Source of the DNA: Sediminicultor sp035648055
GTDB lineage: Bacteria > Atribacterota > Phoenicimicrobiia > Phoenicimicrobiales > Phoenicimicrobiaceae
Direction of reading: 5' to 3'
Assembly: GCA_035648055.1 (NCBI GenBank)
Contig: DASRMF010000060.1
Coordinates: 1-64,000, forward strand
Length of the DNA: 64,000 nucleotides
In this document: in pieces, positions 44,924-52,989 of the stretch
Numbering within the stretch: position 1 is the first letter of the stretch
Layout: every line of letters begins with the position of its first letter
Made by a program: the position numbers and the translations under genes
The notes under the pieces: model-generated
Databases searched by the model: none
Told to the model about the DNA's origin: nothing
Seen by the model: the letters and a program-made list of their open reading frames with translations, nothing else

Positions 44924-45148
44924 TTATTTGCTTAAGTATTTAACCGCATCTCCGATAGTTTTCATCTTTTCAGCATCTTCATCCGGAATTTCTATATCAA
45001 ATTCTTCCTCGAAAGCCATTATCAGTTCAACTATATCTAAAGAATCAGCACCCAGATCATCAATAAAAGAAGAATTTTCCGTAATTTTACTTTCATCAAC
45101 TCCTAATTGATCTACGATTATCTTTTTTATTCTGTCCATTGACTCCAT
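44924..45148 (-). CDS. acpP: Acyl carrier protein
   Basis: Carries growing acyl chains on phosphopantetheine. The 74-residue acidic protein has the attachment serine in DDLGADSLDIVELIM. A very strong ribosome-binding site (AAAGGAGGTGA) precedes it, consistent with high ACP demand. It lies 20 bases after fabG. Confidence 0.97.
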   Translation of the reverse strand: MESMDRIKKIIVDQLGVDESKITENSSFIDDLGADSLDIVELIMAFEEEFDIEIPDEDAEKMKTIGDAVKYLSK

Positions 45149-45167
45149 TCTATACTTTCACCTCCTT

Positions 45168-45914
45168 TCACATTACCATGCCGCCATCGACATTTATAAC
45201 TTGTCCTGTAATATAATTTGCTGCATCAGAAACTAAAAAATACACCACTTTAGCGATATCTTCCACAGTACCCAATCTTTTCAAAGGGATTTGCTGTTGC
45301 AGATCTTTTCTAACTTTTTCCGGTAATTTTTTAGTCATATCTGTTTCTATAAATCCGGGCGCAATAGCATTTACATTTATATTTCTCAAAGCAAGTTCTT
45401 TTGCCATTGATTTAGTTAATCCTATTATCCCTGCTTTTGATGCGGCATAATTAACCTGACCGATATTTCCCACTAATCCGATAACTGAGGATATATTTAC
45501 AATTTTATCATTGCTCTTTTGCCTCATCATATATTTTGCCACAGATTTGGAACAATTGAAAGTACCTTTTAGATTTATTTTTATCACTGCATCCCAATCT
45601 TCTTCTTTCATCCTGATTAAAAGAGCATCGCGGGTTATTCCAGCGTTATTTATCAATATATCTATTTTCCCAAATTTATTTATAACCTCTTTCACCATTC
45701 TATCAACTTCATCAAATACGGTTATATCAGCTTTTATCCCAATTGCCATATTACCACTTTTTTTGATTTCTTCCAAAGTTTTATCAATCTCACTTTTTGG
45801 TGAAATATCGTTAACAACTATATTTGCTCCATGGTGTGCTAATTCCAGGGCAATAGCCCTACCTATTCCCCGGGCAGACCCGGTAATTAAAGCAACCTTT
45901 CCAGATAGTCCCAT
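45168..45914 (-). CDS. fabG: 3-oxoacyl-[acyl-carrier-protein] reductase
   Basis: NADPH-dependent short-chain dehydrogenase of fatty acid elongation. It has TGSARGIGRAIA (cofactor), NNAG, NISSVIG (Ser) and YAASKAG (Tyr-Lys). The ATG at 45914 with GGAGG nine bases upstream gives the normal 248 residues; the ATG at 45941 lies inside fabD. It starts two bases after the fabD stop. Confidence 0.97.
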   Translation of the reverse strand: MGLSGKVALITGSARGIGRAIALELAHHGANIVVNDISPKSEIDKTLEEIKKSGNMAIGIKADITVFDEVDRMVKEVINKFGKIDILINNAGITRDALLIRMKEEDWDAVIKINLKGTFNCSKSVAKYMMRQKSNDKIVNISSVIGLVGNIGQVNYAASKAGIIGLTKSMAKELALRNINVNAIAPGFIETDMTKKLPEKVRKDLQQQIPLKRLGTVEDIAKVVYFLVSDAANYITGQVINVDGGMVM

Positions 45915-45915
45915 T

Positions 45916-46866
45916 TTATAAGACCTCCCCCATTTTTTCAATTACATATTGAAGAGAATTCGAATCAAATACATTAAAGACTTCAGACTCGGGAGTAATT
46001 TGCTTAATTAATCCTTTCAACACTTTCCCGGGGCCTACCTCTATAAAACAATTAATGCCTTCGGAACTCACTTTTTTTATGGAATCAACCCACTTTACAG
46101 GTTGAGTCATTTGTTCAATTAGAGCTGACCTAACCCCTTCTTTATTTTTAATATAATCAGCAGTAACATTGCAACTTACAGGTATTTTAGGATTATCTAT
46201 TTTTACTTTTTCTAAATATCTTGCTAAATTCTCTTTGGCCGTTTCCATAAATGATGAGTGAAAAGGAGCACTTACCTTTAAAGGTATTACCAGCCTTGCT
46301 CCTTTCTCTTTGGCCATTACAGATAATCTTTCCAATGCTTTAATTTCACCGGAAACTACAATTTGCGTTGGAGAATTATGATTAGCAATTTCTACTATCC
46401 CAATATCCTTAATTTTTTCACACATTTCACTTATCTCATCTTTTTCTAAGCCGATAATTGCTAACATTGAACCAGTTCCTGCCGGAGTTGAATTTTGCAT
46501 GTATTCTCCCCTTTTCCTCACTAACTTCACTGCATCTTCAAACTTAATAGCAGAACTAGCTACCAGTGCTGAATATTCTCCCAAGCTATGTCCGGCAACT
46601 ATAGAGGGTTCAATTTTATTTTTTCTTAACAATTTACACAAAATTGTACTGACAGTTAAAATTGCCGGTTGAGCATTAACCGTATTTTTTAATTCTTCTT
46701 CCGGACCTTCGAAACAGATTTTGCCAATATCTACTCTTTCTTCTTTTAGAGCTTCATTCGCCCTATTAATTAAATTTTTCGCTTCCGGATAATTTTCTAT
46801 TAGATCTTTTCCCATTCCTACTTTTTGAGAGCCCTGACCGGGGAAAACAAAGGCTATTTTGTTCAT
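45916..46866 (-). CDS. fabD: Malonyl CoA-acyl carrier protein transacylase
   Basis: Loads malonyl groups onto ACP. FPGQGSQKVGMG opens the protein, the catalytic serine is in AGHSLGEYSALVA, the histidine lies in SAPFHSSFM and VGPGKVLKGL is near the end. 316 residues. It lies between fabH and fabG with a GGAG ribosome-binding site. Confidence 0.97.
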   Translation of the reverse strand: MNKIAFVFPGQGSQKVGMGKDLIENYPEAKNLINRANEALKEERVDIGKICFEGPEEELKNTVNAQPAILTVSTILCKLLRKNKIEPSIVAGHSLGEYSALVASSAIKFEDAVKLVRKRGEYMQNSTPAGTGSMLAIIGLEKDEISEMCEKIKDIGIVEIANHNSPTQIVVSGEIKALERLSVMAKEKGARLVIPLKVSAPFHSSFMETAKENLARYLEKVKIDNPKIPVSCNVTADYIKNKEGVRSALIEQMTQPVKWVDSIKKVSSEGINCFIEVGPGKVLKGLIKQITPESEVFNVFDSNSLQYVIEKMGEVL

Positions 46867-46907
46867 TGTCTATTTTGTAACTCCTTTTCTATTATATATT
46901 ATCGAAA

Positions 46908-47900
46908 TTATTTGCGCCATTTTAAAATAATGGATCCGCTAGTTAGACCGGCACCAAATGCGGTCAGTACTACAATATCACCATTTTTAATCTTACCTTC
47001 TTTTGCTACTTCATCAAGAGCAATCATGACAGAAGCAGCTGAAGTATTTCCATATTTATTTAAATTTACAAAAACTTTATCCTTTTCTATTTTTAAAACT
47101 CTGGTTAGTGCGGAAATAATTCGGATATTAGCTTGATGCGGAATAAAACAATCTACATCTTCTACCGAAAGATTACATTTATCCAAAGTTTCTACAGTAG
47201 TTCTTTTCATGTGTTTAACCGCAAGCTTAAATACTTCATTTCCTTTCATCTTAACATAATGCATTTTCTTTTCTACAGTTTCATGAGAAGCAGGGTTCCT
47301 GGAAAGACCGGCGGGTAACATAATCAAATCATCATTTGACCCGTCTCCTTTTAAACAACCGGAAAGGATTCCTTCCTCCTGGTTTGCTTTTAAAACAGCT
47401 GCCCCTGCTCCGTCACCAAAAAGAATACAAGTATTTCTATCAGTCCAGTCAACAAGTTTTGAGAGAGTTTCTGCTCCAATTATTAAGGCATTATCATAAA
47501 AACCGGTAGCAATATATTGCCAGGCAGTAACCAAGGCATAAACCGAACCGGTGCATCCTGCTTGCAGGTCAAAGGTTGCGGCATTTACAGCTTTAATATT
47601 TTTTTGAACCAGGCAAGCGGTGGCCGGGAAAGCCATATCCGGAGAATTGGTAGCAACAATTATTAAATCAATCTCCTCGGGTTTAATATTTGCATCTTTT
47701 ATGGCTTTTAAAGCTGCCTTTGAAGCTACATCTGAAGTAGCTTCATTGTCTTCAGCTATATGGCGTTCAGCGATGCCGGTTCTGGTGATAATCCATTCGT
47801 GATTTGTATCAACCATTTTTTCCAAATCTTCATTGGTCAGAATTTTTGTGGGAACATAAGAACCCGTTCCAATTATTTTAACATTTTGCATATTTTTCAT
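46908..47900 (-). CDS. fabH: 3-oxoacyl-[acyl-carrier-protein] synthase III
   Basis: Starts fatty acid synthesis by joining acetyl-CoA (or a branched starter) to malonyl-ACP. The triad is complete: Cys in DLQAGCTGSVYAL, His in IPHQANIRI and Asn in KYGNTSAAS. 330 residues. Starter preference cannot be told from sequence. It follows plsX by about 45 bases. Confidence 0.97.
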   Translation of the reverse strand: MKNMQNVKIIGTGSYVPTKILTNEDLEKMVDTNHEWIITRTGIAERHIAEDNEATSDVASKAALKAIKDANIKPEEIDLIIVATNSPDMAFPATACLVQKNIKAVNAATFDLQAGCTGSVYALVTAWQYIATGFYDNALIIGAETLSKLVDWTDRNTCILFGDGAGAAVLKANQEEGILSGCLKGDGSNDDLIMLPAGLSRNPASHETVEKKMHYVKMKGNEVFKLAVKHMKRTTVETLDKCNLSVEDVDCFIPHQANIRIISALTRVLKIEKDKVFVNLNKYGNTSAASVMIALDEVAKEGKIKNGDIVVLTAFGAGLTSGSIILKWRK

Positions 47901-47944
47901 TAATTAATATCTTTCCCTTCTTCTTATTGAATTATTTTATTTAT

Positions 47945-48922
47945 TTATATCTCTTTAAAGTGTTCAACTATGTTAGCATCTATAAATTTGCCGGTATTGA
48001 GTATGGCATTTTTAAAAGTTTTTGCTTTTGACCGTCCATGACAAATAAAGCATAATCCGTTTACACCTAACAGAGGAGATCCGCCGTGTTCAGTATAATC
48101 GGTCATTTTTACCAAATTCATAAATTTTTCCTTTATTTTATCCATTTCTTGATTTTGTGGAAGTTGGCTGATGACCATTTTGTTAATCTCGGTTAAAAGC
48201 ATCTTGGCTAACCCTTCTGAAGATTTTAACAATATGTTGCCGGTAAATCCATCACATACTACTACATCCACCTTCCCCTTAAAAATATCTTTACCTTCAA
48301 TATTTCCTACAAAATTAATATTGGCATTTTCTAATTTTTTATAAGCATTTTGAGCGAATTTATTTCCTTTATTTTCTTCTTCACCAATATTTAACAACCC
48401 TATCTTTGGATTATCTATTCCTAAAATATATTTAGCGTATTTACTTCCTATAAGGGCAAACTGAGGTAGATGTTCCGGCTTGCAATCAACATTGGCACCC
48501 ACATCTAATACCAATACTTTCCCTTTTGCTGAGGGCAAAATGGCACCAATGGTTGGACGGTGTATTTTAGGAATACACCCTAACTCCAATAATGCCGCAG
48601 CCATAACCGCCCCACTATTTCCGGCAGAAATAAAAGCATCAGCTTGATTGTTTTTGATTAATTTTGTGCCTACTACTATGGAAGAATCCCTTTTGTTCCG
48701 TATGGCATCTAAAGGAAATTCACCTGTTTCAATATATTCTTTACAATTTATAATCGATAATTTATCTTTATTATATTTATATTTTACTAACTCTTCTTTA
48801 ACTTTCTCTATATCACCTAATAAAATAATCTCTAAGTCTCTTTCTTCTAAGGCCAAAACTGCACCTTTCACAACTTCTTCAGGGGCGTAATCCCCTCCCA
48901 TGGCGTCAAGAGCTATTTTCAT
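47945..48922 (-). CDS. plsX: Phosphate acyltransferase PlsX
   Basis: Converts acyl-ACP to acyl phosphate for PlsY. The 325 residues start with IALDAMGGDYAPEEVVKGA and hold SAGNSGAVMAAALL, LDVGANVDCKPEHL, the FVGNIEGKDIFKG motif and DGFTGNILLKSSEGL. Its ATG lies immediately after the fapR stop, so the two are coupled, as in Bacillus. Confidence 0.97.
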   Translation of the reverse strand: MKIALDAMGGDYAPEEVVKGAVLALEERDLEIILLGDIEKVKEELVKYKYNKDKLSIINCKEYIETGEFPLDAIRNKRDSSIVVGTKLIKNNQADAFISAGNSGAVMAAALLELGCIPKIHRPTIGAILPSAKGKVLVLDVGANVDCKPEHLPQFALIGSKYAKYILGIDNPKIGLLNIGEEENKGNKFAQNAYKKLENANINFVGNIEGKDIFKGKVDVVVCDGFTGNILLKSSEGLAKMLLTEINKMVISQLPQNQEMDKIKEKFMNLVKMTDYTEHGGSPLLGVNGLCFICHGRSKAKTFKNAILNTGKFIDANIVEHFKEI

Positions 48923-49510
48923 TTAGTTTTTCTCCTTTTTTAGGTTATCATCAACGGTAAAAATTACTAATTTTCCCGTAAATACTTCTTTTTGGTCAGC
49001 CTTTACGTGAACTGATACTAAATATTTATTACCTTTGTTACGAGCAATTCTTGCTTTGGCTACCAAAGTCTGCCCGGCATATACAGGTTTTTTATAGCTT
49101 AAACGAGCAACCCCGGTTAAAGCTACTTCTGCATCAATGATGGAAATTGCCAATGAATCAGCTAAAGAAAATATATAATGACTTCTAACTATCCCAGTTC
49201 TGTTAAAAGCCATATCTTTTGTAGTTTTTAGGATGGCAATGGCATTCTTACCCAACTCAAAATCTACTAATTCGCCAACTATCTCTTCTTTACTCAGAGA
49301 TTTTACCTTATCACTTGAGGAAGTATTTTTGGCAACTTGCACTATTCGTTTTCTCATTTCAGGAATACCCATTTCTAGTCTATCTAATCGAATAGTTTGC
49401 ACACTAAAGTTAAATAATTCAGCAAGTTTTTTATCAGACAAAAATGGGTCATTCGAAATATGTTCTTTTATTCCTCTTTGCCTTTCCAATTTACTTAAAT
49501 TTTGAATCAT
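48923..49510 (-). CDS. fapR: Fatty acid and phospholipid synthesis repressor FapR
   Basis: Malonyl-CoA-sensing repressor. The N-terminal helix-turn-helix (about residues 10-55, LSDKKLAELFNFSVQTIRLDRLEMGIPEMR) is followed by a linker helix and a hot-dog effector domain (about 75-190, with FELGKNAIAILKT, GIVRSHYIFSLADSLAISI and YAGQTLVAKA). It leads the fapR-plsX-fabH-fabD-fabG-acpP-fabF operon and very likely represses it; a palindrome at its promoter is a candidate operator. Classic FapR is known from Bacillota, so its presence is informative. Confidence 0.95.
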   Translation of the reverse strand: MIQNLSKLERQRGIKEHISNDPFLSDKKLAELFNFSVQTIRLDRLEMGIPEMRKRIVQVAKNTSSSDKVKSLSKEEIVGELVDFELGKNAIAILKTTKDMAFNRTGIVRSHYIFSLADSLAISIIDAEVALTGVARLSYKKPVYAGQTLVAKARIARNKGNKYLVSVHVKADQKEVFTGKLVIFTVDDNLKKEKN

Positions 49511-49551
49511 TTTATCAGCCGCCTATTTTATTTTCATTAATAGCACCTATT

Positions 49552-49567
49552 ATTAGTAACTACTAAT
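49552..49567 (-). promoter_or_regulatory. fapR: Candidate FapR operator
   Basis: A perfect palindrome ATTAGTA-AC-TACTAAT lies where the transcription start of the fapR promoter is expected. Its half-sites match the TTAGTA/TACTAA halves of the Bacillus FapR box, but the centre is two rather than five bases. A weaker TTAG..CTAA pair lies about 30 bases upstream (49583-49595). Confidence 0.55.
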
Positions 49568-49574
49568 TGTAAGT

Positions 49575-49603
49575 ATTATATATTAGTCGTATCTAAAAAT
49601 CAA
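49575..49603 (-). promoter_or_regulatory. Promoter of the fapR-plsX-fab operon
   Basis: On the minus strand TTGATT (49598-49603) and TATAAT (49575-49580) are exactly 17 bases apart. The predicted start falls inside the candidate FapR palindrome. Confidence 0.75.
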
Positions 49604-49616
49604 GCATTTTTGTAAA

Positions 49617-49655
49617 GTATCGAGTAAAATTATAGCGTGGAGCGCATAGTTAGGA
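49617..49655. repeat. Degenerate 7-bp repeat block upstream of the fapR promoter
   Basis: AGTATCG-like sequence followed by heptamers TATAGCG, TGGAGCG and CATAGTT (49631-49651). It belongs to the GTATCG/AGCGTAT family. The rest of the gap to the rpmF terminator holds no further feature I can name. Confidence 0.6.
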
Positions 49656-49741
49656 AAAAAGAAAGAAGACAGAAAAAGTAATATTGGTCTTTTTGTCTAA
49701 CTACTCTATTAAAGTTTACAATAAATTTATATTATGGAAAT

Positions 49742-49781
49742 AAAAAAAGTGCCACAATCTAATAAATTAACTGTGACACTT
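49742..49781 (-). terminator. Terminator of rpmF
   Basis: AAGTGCCACA (49747-49756) pairs with TGTGACACTT (49772-49781) with one mismatch and a 15-base loop; on the minus strand seven T follow. It separates rpmF from the fapR promoter. Confidence 0.75.
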
Positions 49782-49822
49782 TCTCATATCTAATAATTCT
49801 AATAATAATGATATTTTATAAT

Positions 49823-50020
49823 TTATTTCTTTTTATCTTTTTTCTCAGAAGTTGGAATAATTTCTTTTCCATTATAATAACCGCATTCAAGACATGCCCT
49901 GTGAGGTAATTTCATCTCATGGCATCTCGGGCATTCCTCTAAGTTTACTTCTTTCAAATTCCAGTGTGTGCGTCTCTTGTCTCTTCTGGATTTTGATGTT
50001 TTTCTTTTGGGCATCGGCAT
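49823..50020 (-). CDS. rpmF: 50S ribosomal protein L32
   Basis: 65-residue zinc-ribbon ribosomal protein. MPKRKTSKSRRDKRRTHW is the typical start, and CPRCHEMKLPHRACLECGYYNG supplies four zinc-binding cysteines (C+ form). AAAGGAGGT lies seven bases before the ATG. In Bacillota a DUF177 (yceD) gene usually precedes rpmF; here ackA lies upstream instead. Confidence 0.96.
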   Translation of the reverse strand: MPMPKRKTSKSRRDKRRTHWNLKEVNLEECPRCHEMKLPHRACLECGYYNGKEIIPTSEKKDKKK

Positions 50021-50070
50021 AGCGTATACCTCCTTTTGTCATAATATAGTTTAATTGTATATCTCTGTTC

Positions 50071-50110
50071 GTTAAATAGTTAATTGGTTAACCAACTAAC
50101 AGGCTAACTA
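50071..50110. repeat. 8-bp tandem array with internal palindrome (rpmF/ackA gap)
   Basis: Five octamers: GTTAAATA, GTTAATTG and GTTAACCA, then ACTAACAG and GCTAACTA in the opposite sense. The switch of orientation in the middle makes a near-perfect hairpin centred on GGTTAACC. Confidence 0.8.
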
Positions 50111-50172
50111 TCTTGATAACTTTAAAAGTATATAATTTCTTATTGAAAAAAGCAAATTATTTTTTAATTTTT

Positions 50173-51513
50173 CTAATTGTTTCTATTAGCCTTTATTTTA
50201 GATAAGTCGGGCTTTTCTTTGCATTCTTTTTCAAAGGCCTTCTTTCTCATTAAATTCTTGTAATCTTTATCTTGAAAAGTATATTTAAAGTTAGTATGAA
50301 TATCATAAGTACCTTCCAGTAAGGCTACTACATCTTCCACAAAGACCAATTCTTCATCGGTGGGGATAATAAATATCCTTACCGGGGAATCATCGGCAGA
50401 GATATCCAGTTCAGCATTCCTGGTTCGGGCTAATCTGTTCTTTTCGGGATCGTATTTGATTCCCAGGATATCCAGTCCTTCTAATATCTTACCACGAATA
50501 ATAGGACTCATCTCCCCTACTCCGGCGGTAAAGACCAGAGCATCTACTCTTCCTAAGGCGGCGGTATAGGCACCAATATATTTTTTCAACCGGTAGGCCT
50601 CCATCTCCAGGGCTAATTGGGCTCTTTTGTCTCCATTGGAGGCGGCTTTAATTACATCTCTTCTATCTACATACTTACCGGTTATACCCAATATTCCACT
50701 TTTTTTGTTTAGGATGGCATCCATCTCTTGGGGGGAATAACCTTCTTTTTGCATGACGTAGAAGTCCAGAGCAGCATCATGATCTCCGGCTCTGGTCCCC
50801 ATAATGGCTCCTTCTAAGGGAGTAAATCCCATACTGGTATCATAAGACAGACCATCTTTTACTGCATTCACACTTACTCCATTTCCGATATGGCAGCTTA
50901 TTAGATTGCATTTGAAGGGGTCTTTATTCAGGAGAACCGCTGCCCTTTTGGCTACATATAGTAATGAGGTGCCGTGAAAACCGTATCTTCTTATCCCGTA
51001 TTTTTCATACCACTGGTAGGGCACAGCATAATTATAGATATAGTCAGGCATAGTCTGATGCCAGGCAGTATCCATAATGGCCATATGGGGAATATCAGGT
51101 AATAGTTCCATGGCTGCTTCGATACCCATAATATTAGGGGGATTATGTAATGGAGCGAGACCGGCAAGTTCTTTAAAGGTTTTTCGGACCTCCTGGTTGA
51201 TGATTACCGATTTGGAAAATTTTTCACCACCATGGACTACCCTATGGCCGATAGCGGCAATATCGGATAAATCCTTTATGGCACCATATTCCGGATGAAT
51301 AAGGCTATCTATGATTAATTTTACAGCTTCTTTATGGGTAGGACAATCATGCTCTATGGTAACTTTTTCTTTATGATTGACCTCATGAACGCAGAAAGAA
51401 TTTTCTATGGTGACTCGCTCTACTATACCTTTGGCAATTATTTCCTGGTTTTTCCAATTATAAAGTTCATATTTTACCGAGGAACTGCCGCAGTTGAAAG
51501 ATAATATGATCAT
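50173..51513 (-). CDS. ackA: Acetate kinase
   Basis: Makes ATP and acetate from acetyl phosphate. Family motifs: SFNCGSSSVKYELY, GHRVVHGGEKFS, YGFHGTSLLYVAKRAA, HIGNGVSVNAVK and FTAGVGEMSP. At about 446 residues it is some 45 longer than most enzymes, mainly through a basic C-terminal tail (after about residue 405) rich in K and E. I use the ATG at 51513, with AGGTG upstream, rather than the GTG at 51522. It follows pta and completes the substrate-level phosphorylation pair. Confidence 0.95.
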   Translation of the reverse strand: MIILSFNCGSSSVKYELYNWKNQEIIAKGIVERVTIENSFCVHEVNHKEKVTIEHDCPTHKEAVKLIIDSLIHPEYGAIKDLSDIAAIGHRVVHGGEKFSKSVIINQEVRKTFKELAGLAPLHNPPNIMGIEAAMELLPDIPHMAIMDTAWHQTMPDYIYNYAVPYQWYEKYGIRRYGFHGTSLLYVAKRAAVLLNKDPFKCNLISCHIGNGVSVNAVKDGLSYDTSMGFTPLEGAIMGTRAGDHDAALDFYVMQKEGYSPQEMDAILNKKSGILGITGKYVDRRDVIKAASNGDKRAQLALEMEAYRLKKYIGAYTAALGRVDALVFTAGVGEMSPIIRGKILEGLDILGIKYDPEKNRLARTRNAELDISADDSPVRIFIIPTDEELVFVEDVVALLEGTYDIHTNFKYTFQDKDYKNLMRKKAFEKECKEKPDLSKIKANRNN

Positions 51514-51586
51514 AGTTTTCACCTTTCTAATTTTCTTCTTTTTACTATAAACTTGCTAACTTATTTACTTATTTTTATTGTAATAA

Positions 51587-51753
51587 TTGGCCGATTGACC
51601 AATAAACCAATTCTCCGATTGACCAATTTGCCAATTAAATTAGTAGACAGCGTAATTCGTATCTCGTTAAGAATTATTTAGTCGGTAAGTGTTATAATTT
51701 TTTCTGGCTTCTGATTTCAATCTTTTTGCTCGATACGCTAAACGCTATCCGCT
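51587..51753. repeat. 8-bp (TTGACCAA) and 7-bp arrays in the pta/ackA gap
   Basis: Seven consecutive octamers at 51587-51642, including TTGGCCGA, TTGACCAA (twice), TAAACCAA and TTTGCCAA. Heptamers of AGCGTAA/TTCGTAT type follow at 51649-51669, TTCTGGC/TTCTGAT at 51712-51725, and ATACGCT, AAACGCT, ATCCGCT at about 51733-51753. Confidence 0.9.
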
Positions 51754-51765
51754 AATTTTATATAT

Positions 51766-52767
51766 TTATACTTCTCCTGCTTGTAAGACGGTAATAGCTA
51801 CCACATTAACTATATCTTCAGCACTACAACCTCGAGAAAGGTCATTAACCGGCTTTCTCATCCCCTGAGAGATGGGACCTATAGCCTCAGCTTTAGCTAA
51901 TCTTTCTATTAATTTATAAGCAATGTTTCCAGAATTTAAATCGGGGAATACCAGGACATTAGCTTTTCCGGCTATTTTACTGTTTGGAGCTTTTCGTTCT
52001 CCGATTGAGGGAATTAATGCGGCATCAGCCTGAAGTTCTCCATCAATAAGTAACTCCGGTTTCTTTTCTTTGGCAATTTTAGTAGCCTCGATTACTTTTT
52101 CCACTAAAGGATGTTTGGCACTCCCCTTGCTGGAAAAAGATAACATTGCCACTCTTGGTTCAAAGCCAACCAGCGCTTTTCCGGTTGCCGCGCTGGCGAT
52201 GGCAACATCTGCAAGCTGTTCGGCATTGGGTTCCGGATTTAAAGCACAGTCAGCAAAAACCATAACTCCGTTTTCTCCATAAGGACAATCTGGTACCACC
52301 ATAACGAAAGAACTGGAAACAATATTTATACCGGGAGCTGTTTTTATAGTCTGTAAAGCTGGTCTAAAAACGTCTCCTGTGGCATTAACAGAACCGGCAA
52401 CCAAACCATCTGCATCATCATGATAGACCATTAATGCACCAAAATAAAGAGGATTTTCCAATAGTTGATAAGCTTCGTCTGAGCTCATTCCTTTATTTTT
52501 ACGAAGTTGATAATAAGATTCTGCATATTCTTTCAGTTTTTTAGAATCCTTGGGGTTTATTATTTCTATTTCTTCTGGTAATTCTACCCCCAATTCCCGG
52601 GCTTTAGATTTAATATTTTCTTCTCTCCCTAAAAGTATTAAACTGGCAATACCTTCATTGATAATAGTTTCTGCCGCTTTAATCATTCGCGGCTCTTCTC
52701 CTTCCGGAAGCACAATGATTTTAGGATTTTTTTTGGCTTTTTCTCGAATAAGTTGTGAAAGTTTCAT
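51766..52767 (-). CDS. pta: Phosphate acetyltransferase
   Basis: Converts acetyl-CoA and phosphate to acetyl phosphate. The 333-residue short (class I) form contains KIIVLPEGEEPRM, DGLVAGSVNATGDVFRPALQTI, VFADCALNPEPNAEQLADVAI and the final PISQGMRKPVNDLSRGC. GAAGGAG precedes the ATG. It is followed, about 250 bases later, by ackA. Confidence 0.96.
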   Translation of the reverse strand: MKLSQLIREKAKKNPKIIVLPEGEEPRMIKAAETIINEGIASLILLGREENIKSKARELGVELPEEIEIINPKDSKKLKEYAESYYQLRKNKGMSSDEAYQLLENPLYFGALMVYHDDADGLVAGSVNATGDVFRPALQTIKTAPGINIVSSSFVMVVPDCPYGENGVMVFADCALNPEPNAEQLADVAIASAATGKALVGFEPRVAMLSFSSKGSAKHPLVEKVIEATKIAKEKKPELLIDGELQADAALIPSIGERKAPNSKIAGKANVLVFPDLNSGNIAYKLIERLAKAEAIGPISQGMRKPVNDLSRGCSAEDIVNVVAITVLQAGEV

Positions 52768-52833
52768 TTATCTTCTCCTTCTAATAAATATTTATTCTAA
52801 CTTCTTTCCCTTGACATCTTTCTTTTTTTTCTT

Positions 52834-52915
52834 ACGCAATACACAATATTTCTTATATTCTGATTTCTGATTTCTATTTTCATCACTCAATACGATATAA
52901 GCAATACTATATACG
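52834..52915. repeat. 7-bp tandem blocks in the pta/tmcAL divergent gap
   Basis: ACGCAAT, ACACAAT (52834-52847); TTCTGAT twice and TTCTATT (52858-52878); CAATACG, ATATAAG, CAATACT, ATATACG (52888-52915). The last block overlaps the best minus-strand -10 candidate for pta (52904-52909, with TTGATA at 52926-52931). Confidence 0.75.
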
Positions 52916-52948
52916 AAAATGTTACTATCAATTTTATTGCAAATTTTG

Positions 52949-52954
52949 TATAAT
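52949..52954 (+). promoter_or_regulatory. -10 element of tmcAL
   Basis: TATAAT preceded by TG, 36 bases before the tmcAL ATG. No convincing -35 is seen. It lies about 20 bases from the -35 proposed for pta on the other strand, so the two divergent promoters would be close together. Confidence 0.45.
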
Positions 52955-52989
52955 TATAACATAAAATATTTTTTAAATCGAGAAATCTT

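Noticed and set aside
45511..45921. 136-codon plus-strand frame opposite fabG
   Set aside because: Antisense shadow of a conserved short-chain dehydrogenase, with no ribosome-binding site or recognisable domain.
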